Assembly (NCBI RefSeq): GCF_002878395.1
Contig: NC_061121.1
Location: 133,579,452 to 133,643,451, forward strand
Length of the DNA stretch: 64,000 nt
Direction of reading: 5' to 3'
Source of the DNA: Capsicum annuum
Taxonomy: Eukaryota; Streptophyta; Magnoliopsida; Solanales; Solanaceae
Part shown: positions 58,870-64,000 of the stretch, one piece after another
Layout: every line of letters starts with the position of its first letter
How positions within the stretch are numbered: the first letter of the stretch is position 1
Position numbers and translations under genes: made by a program
Notes under the pieces: model-generated
Told to the model about the DNA's origin: nothing
The model's database searches: none
The model's input: the letters and a program-made list of their open reading frames with translations, nothing else

Positions 58870-61472
58870 CCTTTTCTAATATGTGTTAAGGATGCTCTAA
58901 ATTATCTTCTAAGTCAGCATCAACTATTTGGTGAACACATGATATGTCATCGGCCTATTATGCAACATTTAACATATTTTCAAATTCCACCCAATCCACA
59001 TGCTTGATTTTGATGCTGCCCACCAATCAAATTTATGTGGATACAAAGGATCAGGAGCATAGTATACTTTCTTAGCATTATGCACAATGATGAAAGGATC
59101 GTATGCCCTATACTCCCTTGTGTACCTTATTTCGATGATATTATTACTGTTTAACTTCTATCGTTTCTCTATTTGGGGTTGGATCAAACTACTTTCATCT
59201 AAACAATACAATTCTTTTTTCTGGTCAACCAGAATACTCCATCTCTAAAATCTCCTTAAATACTCAATAATAATCAACCCCATTCTAATCTCCCTCATTA
59301 CCTTTTACCCAAACTTTACTATTATTAGTTTTTTTATGTTTGGAGCATTCTTTGATATTGACTTTAAAACCATTTACTGTATACTTGTCCAAAGAATAGA
59401 CCTTAATGGCCCCCAGATAAATCCTTTAAAAATTGATCAAATGGATCATTTTTTGTATCATAAATCAATAAATAGTCGTGAATAGAAAATTAGCATTAAT
59501 CAAATATGGACTTTCTGATAATTGTTGCATTATAAAAAAAAATGAAACACTTACATAATATTTAAACCATGTTGAGAAATACTCAAACATTTTATAAGTG
59601 TCATATAACTGAAAAAAATAACTGTAAAAAAGAATGGAAATTGAGTCAGTCACATTGTCTTGTAATTGCATATGTAATGCAAAATAATAACAACTTACTC
59701 AAGAAATGGTTTAACTTGTGGGCAATTCAACAACTTACTCAAGAAATGGTTTAACTTGCGGGCAATTCAACAATACATGGGTTGATGCAAACTTAAATTC
59801 CATTGAACTAAGATGCTTTCTTGAATAATTTTTTGAACCTTTGCCTGGTTGATTGAAGATTGACAATGGTTCTCTGGCAACCTCACCACCATCATCGTGA
59901 TGATTGGGCCTATTTCGTTAACATGGAACATCACTTTCAATGTAATAAGAACAGAAATTGGTTATTTCCTTTGCAAGATAGGTTTCACACATTGAGCCTT
60001 CAATTCTATGTTGTTACTTGATACTTCATTTGATCTTGTCAATAGTACTATGTAATATTATATTAGAATAGTTCAAGAAATAAATTAATAAAGAGGAATA
60101 TTTTAATATTTATAATAATTACCTCTCATGAATACATTAGTCGATTTTGAACTAGGCCTTCAAGACGAGCTTTATTCATAAGAGCACAAAAAGATGTTCC
60201 ATCATATCCCAAAATCAAGGTGAAATAATCTTCTCGAGCTTATTTGTAATTGTAGGAATATTTTGTTCCATCCGAATAGGTTCTTTTTTATCAATGTGCT
60301 AGAATACAAGTCTTTGAAAAACAAACTAATTTCAGTCATAGGTTTTCAGATTCTTTCAGGCAAGCCATTAAAATCTATGGGGTGTAACGTTTTCATAAAA
60401 ACATGAAAATTATGACTTTTCATACCAAATAACTCTTTGTGCTCCATATCAAAACACTTCCCGAAATTTGAAGCATGGACAACAGGCATTTTCAAATCTT
60501 CAACCCATTCATATTTTGTGCTTTTTATTTATTGTAAATGAATGGCTAGCCTTAGGCTTGAAGAACTTTTTGTTTGGTTTCTCCAGCAACCATAACTCTT
60601 TTCGCCTACAATATTCTAGTAAGCCCATTCTAGCTTTAACGTTGTCTTTTGTCTTGCCTTGATATCCATTACTGTGTTGAATAAATTATCAAAGTATTTT
60701 TTTCAACATGCATGACATCAAGATTATGTCAAAGAAGATGATCCTTCCAATATGAAAATTTCCAAAATATTCTCTATTTTGTCTAATTTTGTGCAACACA
60801 ATACCCATCAAATCTGTATGGGTATTCTTTTTTAACCTTTAGAAAGTGTCAAACCCTTTCCCAAACTTATTCTCCTATCAAGATTGGAGGCGGACAGTTT
60901 CATTCAACTGTAATCTTTTTAAATGAATTTTTCATATTCCTAAACTCATGATCCATCGGTAAGAACTGATGGTGAAAATCAAACCAATAATTTTTCGATC
61001 GTGTTTCAAATTGAATGATTTAGTATATTCTATACAGTAATGAAACACTAACTTGATAGCTGTCATCCATCCAGAAAACATTCCGTATGCAGGAAAATCA
61101 TTAATAGTCCCCATTAAGACAACCCACAAATTAAAACTTTGCTTAAGCAACACATCAAATATTTCAACCCCTTCAACCCATAATTAATTCAACTCATCAA
61201 TCAAAGGTTACAAGTATAAATAAATCATGATATTTGGATTATGCGGGTCAGGAATAATTCTTAGAAATATATATGGACTCGCCATGCACTTCTTAGGTGA
61301 AAGATTATATGGTATCAAAAATAAAGGCCAACAAGAATATGGTGCAACTGAAACAGAATATAGAGTGAGTCCGTCCAAACATAAACCTAACCTAATATTT
61401 CGTGGTTTGGATGCGAAATCTAATATATTATATCAAAATTCTTCCTGGACTTTTCATTAGATGGATGACTAA
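58870..61472 (-). pseudogene. En/Spm TNPD-type transposase (eroded, N-terminus missing)
   Basis: The catalytic protein of CACTA transposition. From the right: DFASKPRNIRLGLCLDGL, APYSCWPLFLIPYNL, CMASPYIFLRIIPDPHNPN (61,420-61,230), PLIDELN, VEGVEIFDV, then 61,153-60,932 LMGTINDFPAYGMFSGW, LVFHYCIEYTKSFNLKHDRK, the core of the Transposase_21 family. Next KELFGMKSHNFHVF (~60,450), DMMEHLFVLLMNKARL (~60,200), and IEGSMCETYLAKEITNFCSY (~60,000). Next come HDDGGEV and KHLSSMEFKFASTHVLLNCPQVKPF (~59,820-59,720). The C-terminal domain (DUF4216-like) has KYTVNGFKVNIKECSKHK, SKVWVKGN and FKEILEMEYSG (59,390-59,230), then AKKVYYAPDPLY (~59,070), and an acidic end. Many stops and frame changes. Truncated at 61,472 by the E6 LTR. 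Confidence 0.75.
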
Positions 61473-62393
61473 TGTTGGGTGTATTTATGCACTTTAGTGT
61501 TGCTTTCCTAGCTTATTTCACCTTGTTTTGAGGAATTCTTGAGTGATTTATGTGTTAATTATGATATAAATAAGCATCTAAGTTTTAAAGTATGTAATTA
61601 CAATGGTTAAATATGTTTTCAAACAAGTTGGGGTTTAAAAGGATCATTTAGAGTCTAGATGAGAAAACTAGTTTGACTAGCTTAAGCTAGGTGTTGTTCT
61701 AGTTGTTTTCGATGGATTCTAGTGGCTGTATTTATATCCTAATATTATTATAGTGTATTTATGAGTGGAAATTTTTTTTTATAATTTTCAAGGGTCAATT
61801 GAATCAATTCAAGAGTCAAAACAATAAGTTAAAGATCAACGTGGGCAAGCCTAGTCTGAGCTCGAGTTTCTAGTTCGTCGTTATGGATGTTGTGTTCTTT
61901 TGAGCTCTAATTTGTGGTGTTTAATGTCATAGGATGCTTGGGGAGTTGATTATTATGATATATGAATGATATAAAAACTGTAAATCAAGTGGAAACAACA
62001 CCAAAAGGCTTAGAATGGATCAACCGAAGCACGAGACAAGAATTGGCGTAAAACGAATACCTCGAATATCACTAGCGCGTGTAGGACATTGGAAATGTCC
62101 AATTGTCGAGTGAAATGCATGAAAATCTTCAAAAGGAACACAAAAAAGTGTTCCCTCACGATTGGCCCGCGACGCAACCCTTAGTCTACCAACGACCAAA
62201 ATTGTCTCTCTATAAATAGGACTCTTGTACACTTTGTGAATCACCTTGGAAGGCTTGGAAACTTGCAGGGGGTGGAAAAAACTTCAATTAGGGTTTTTCT
62301 ATCCTTACTTTATTTTTTTTTTTATGGATTTTAACATTTATTCCATGATTGTGTTTCTGGTTATGTCTATTAGCGTCTAAAAACCCCCTTTTC
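61473..62393 (+). mobile_element. LTR of element E6 (5' part, cut by CACTA 2)
   Basis: Begins TGTTGGGTGTATTTATGCAC immediately after TNPD codons. ~740 bp of U3, TATA (TATAAATAGG, 62,211-62,220), a leader and a T-rich stretch, then interrupted at 62,394 by a CACTA terminus. Orientation + because the TG end and TATA read this way; the rest lies right of the window. Text near the end (ATTTATTCCATGATTGTG..GTCTATTAGCGTCTAAA) recalls Athila-type LTR U5, so an Athila relative is likely but unproved. A weak GC-rich array with GGACATT/AATGTCC arms (62,094-62,110) precedes the TATA. The - strand ORF at 62,244-62,020 is chance. Confidence 0.55.
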
Positions 62394-62406
62394 CACTACT
62401 AACAAA

Positions 62407-63310
62407 TTGCCAAAAAGCGACGCAAAAAAATGCGACGAATTGTGTCACTTTAAAAAGCGACGTTGGCCGTCACTTTTTTAGTTTAATTTTAATTTTTATT
62501 TATTTTTTACTAAAAGCGATGGCCAACGTCTTACTATCTGTCTCTTTTTTTTGCGGATTTTTGTGCCAAGGAATTAAAAAATATTTTATAATTTTTTTAT
62601 AAAAGCGACGGCCAGCTTCGTAATTTATTAAATAATAATAATTATTATTTTTTAAAAAGCGACGTAGTCCATTGATTTTTAAATTTCATTTTTATTTTTA
62701 TTTATTTTTATTAAAAGCGATGGACAACGTCGCTATAATTTTTATTTTTTAAAATATTAATTCTAGAAAAGTGACATTGTTTGTCGTAATTTGTAATTAT
62801 TTTTAATTTTTACAAAAAGTGACGGACAACGTCGCTTTTGTTAAAATTAAATAAAAATTAATTTTTTTTTAAAAGCGACGTTGTCCATCACTTTTTAAAT
62901 TTAATTTTTATTTTTATTAAAAGCGACGGACAACGTCACTATAATTTTTATTTTTTAAAATATTAAATCTAGAAAAGCGACGCTGTCCGTCGCAATTTGT
63001 AATTATTTTTAATTTTTCTTTATTTTTAGAAAAAGCGACGGACAACGTCGCTTTTTTTAAAACTAAAAAAAAATTATTTTTTTTGAAAAGTAACATAGTC
63101 TGTCGCTTTTTAAATTTAATTTTTATTTTTATTCTTTTTTATTAAAAGCGACGGACAACGTCTCTATGATTGTTATTTTTTAAAATATTAATTCTAGAAA
63201 AGCGACGTCGTTCGTCGCAATTTGTAAATATATTTTTTTTTTCAAAAAGTGACGGACAACATCGCTTTTGTTAAAACTAAATAAAAATTAACTTTATAAA
63301 AACGACACTG
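62407..63310. repeat. Subterminal repeats of CACTA 2
   Basis: Dense inverted motif AAAGCGACGGACAACGTCGC and variants, with arms AAAGCGAC and GTCGCTTT around GGACAAC. More than a dozen half-sites are spread between AT-rich spacers (62,416, 62,452, 62,514, 62,604, 62,657, 62,714, 62,818, 62,873, 62,921, 62,977, 63,034, 63,147, 63,200, 63,249). These would be binding sites for the element's own second protein. Sequence differs from the GACCTC motif of CACTA 1, so the two elements belong to different subfamilies. Confidence 0.8.
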
Positions 63311-63370
63311 TCCTTCGATATTTGATTTTTAATTTACTATTATATAAATAATTTTTATATTAAAAAATTT

Positions 63371-63860
63371 AAATGATATCATACGATCGATTGATAAAAA
63401 AAATATACTGTTGAGGTTATAATATAATAATATAAGCTAAATTAAATGATAATTTATCACTGTATATATACAAAAATTTGTATTACAAGGTAATTTACAT
63501 GTGTATGTGATGTATCTAGTACTTATTGTGAATTTTATAGTCAATCAACTATATATATTAAATACATTGATGTCATACAATCGATTGATCAAGGTAATAA
63601 TATATTTTGAAATTATAATATAATAATGTAAGCTAAATTAAACGATAATTCATTATAGTAGAAATAAAATACGATGTATTACGAGGTAATATACTCGTGT
63701 ATGTGATGTATATAGTTAAAAGCTAGCTAACTGAATCTATATATCCAAATATTTGAATAATACGTTAAAATCATATGATCGAGGTAATAATACACTATTG
63801 AAGTTATAATAATGAAGCCAATTAACCGACAATTCATCATATTAATACGTTGTATTAACA
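63371..63860. repeat. ~195-bp tandem repeat in CACTA 2 (2.6 copies)
   Basis: Landmark TCATACGATCGATTGAT-like at 63,379, 63,573 and 63,771 (spacing 194 and 198), each followed by GGTAATAATA or an eroded form, TTATAATATAATAATxTAAGC and a TGTATTAC word. The third copy is partial. Confidence 0.75.
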
Positions 63861-64000
63861 TAATCAAAATCTCCAATTCAATATTTTTTTTAATTCAATT
63901 TCTAATCCCAATTTGACTCATCTTCGTAATTTTAATCTCAACCGTTCATCACATTTGATCAACGGTCAATATTAAAATTAATTTACACTATTTTTTTCTT

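Larger units (their letters stand above)
33637..61472 (-). mobile_element. En/Spm (CACTA) element 1, fragmented by three insertions
   Basis: CACTACTAAAAAAA terminus at 33,637 preceded by TAT, then subterminal repeats, second-gene fragments (34,890-35,380; 57,300-57,853) and the TNPD transposase (58,870-61,472), all - strand. Transposase-to-second-gene-to-terminus order is that of one En/Spm element. Removing E4, E5 and one 5-bp target copy each leaves about 9.8 kb. The other terminus is not in the window because an LTR (E6) interrupts at 61,473. That the pieces belong to one element is inferred from strand, order and family; 46,165-48,945 and 56,536-57,300 contain no recognised CACTA coding. 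Confidence 0.6.
62394..64000. mobile_element. Left end of CACTA element 2 (runs out of the window)
   Basis: CACTACTAACAAATTGCC at 62,394, preceded by TTC (3-bp target size fits CACTA). It is followed by ~900 bp of subterminal repeats and ~500 bp of ~195-bp tandem repeats. No coding reached by 64,000. The last 140 bp hold no recognised feature. Confidence 0.7.

Overview
This window is plant nuclear DNA, very probably from a Solanaceae genome (inferred from the style of the Ty3/gypsy, hAT and En/Spm families and the GGCCC-rich hAT ends). I can support no intact host gene. Nearly everything is transposable element, much of it nested, and all element genes carry stops or frameshifts. Two runs of exactly 100 N mark assembly gaps inside an AT-rich tandem array.

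Left half (1-22,674). The oldest layer is a decayed Ty3/gypsy chromovirus on the + strand, whose integrase and 3' LTR remain at 18,826-22,674 (E0). An Athila-type element on the - strand (E2, 4,180-18,820) landed in its integrase. Two further elements landed in E2. One is a Tat/Ogre-like element, of which only the 3' end and a ~4 kb LTR are in view (E1, 1-4,179). The other is a complete but dead Tekay/Del-like chromovirus (E3, 7,564-17,715; LTRs ~2.5 kb, initiator-Met PBS, gag-PR-RT-RH-IN-chromodomain), which split E2's 5' LTR.

Middle (22,675-33,595). An AT-rich intergenic stretch with MITE-like pieces is followed by a hAT transposon (27,349-33,595). Its 8-bp target duplication differs at one base between the two sides. 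It carries a pseudogenised BED/hAT transposase on the - strand and, unusually, a ~2.8 kb satellite-like array.

Right half (33,637-64,000). An En/Spm (CACTA) element begins at 33,637 with a CACTA terminus and subterminal repeats. Its second-gene fragments lie at 34,890-35,380 and 57,300-57,853 and its TNPD transposase at 58,870-61,472, all on the - strand. It is split by E4 (35,760-46,159), an LTR element with gag and protease but no RT or integrase and an extra ORF. It is split again by E5 (48,946-56,530), a CRM-like chromovirus, and by the LTR of E6 (from 61,473). A second CACTA terminus (62,394) lies within the E6 LTR. A ~718 bp non-autonomous hAT sits in E4's gag.

The most interesting signals are these: a promoter layout shared by five otherwise different gypsy LTR families, in which an array of short GC-rich inverted motifs lies just upstream of a TATA box; copies of that module inside E4, just upstream of its extra ORF; and a tandem array lying within a hAT transposon.
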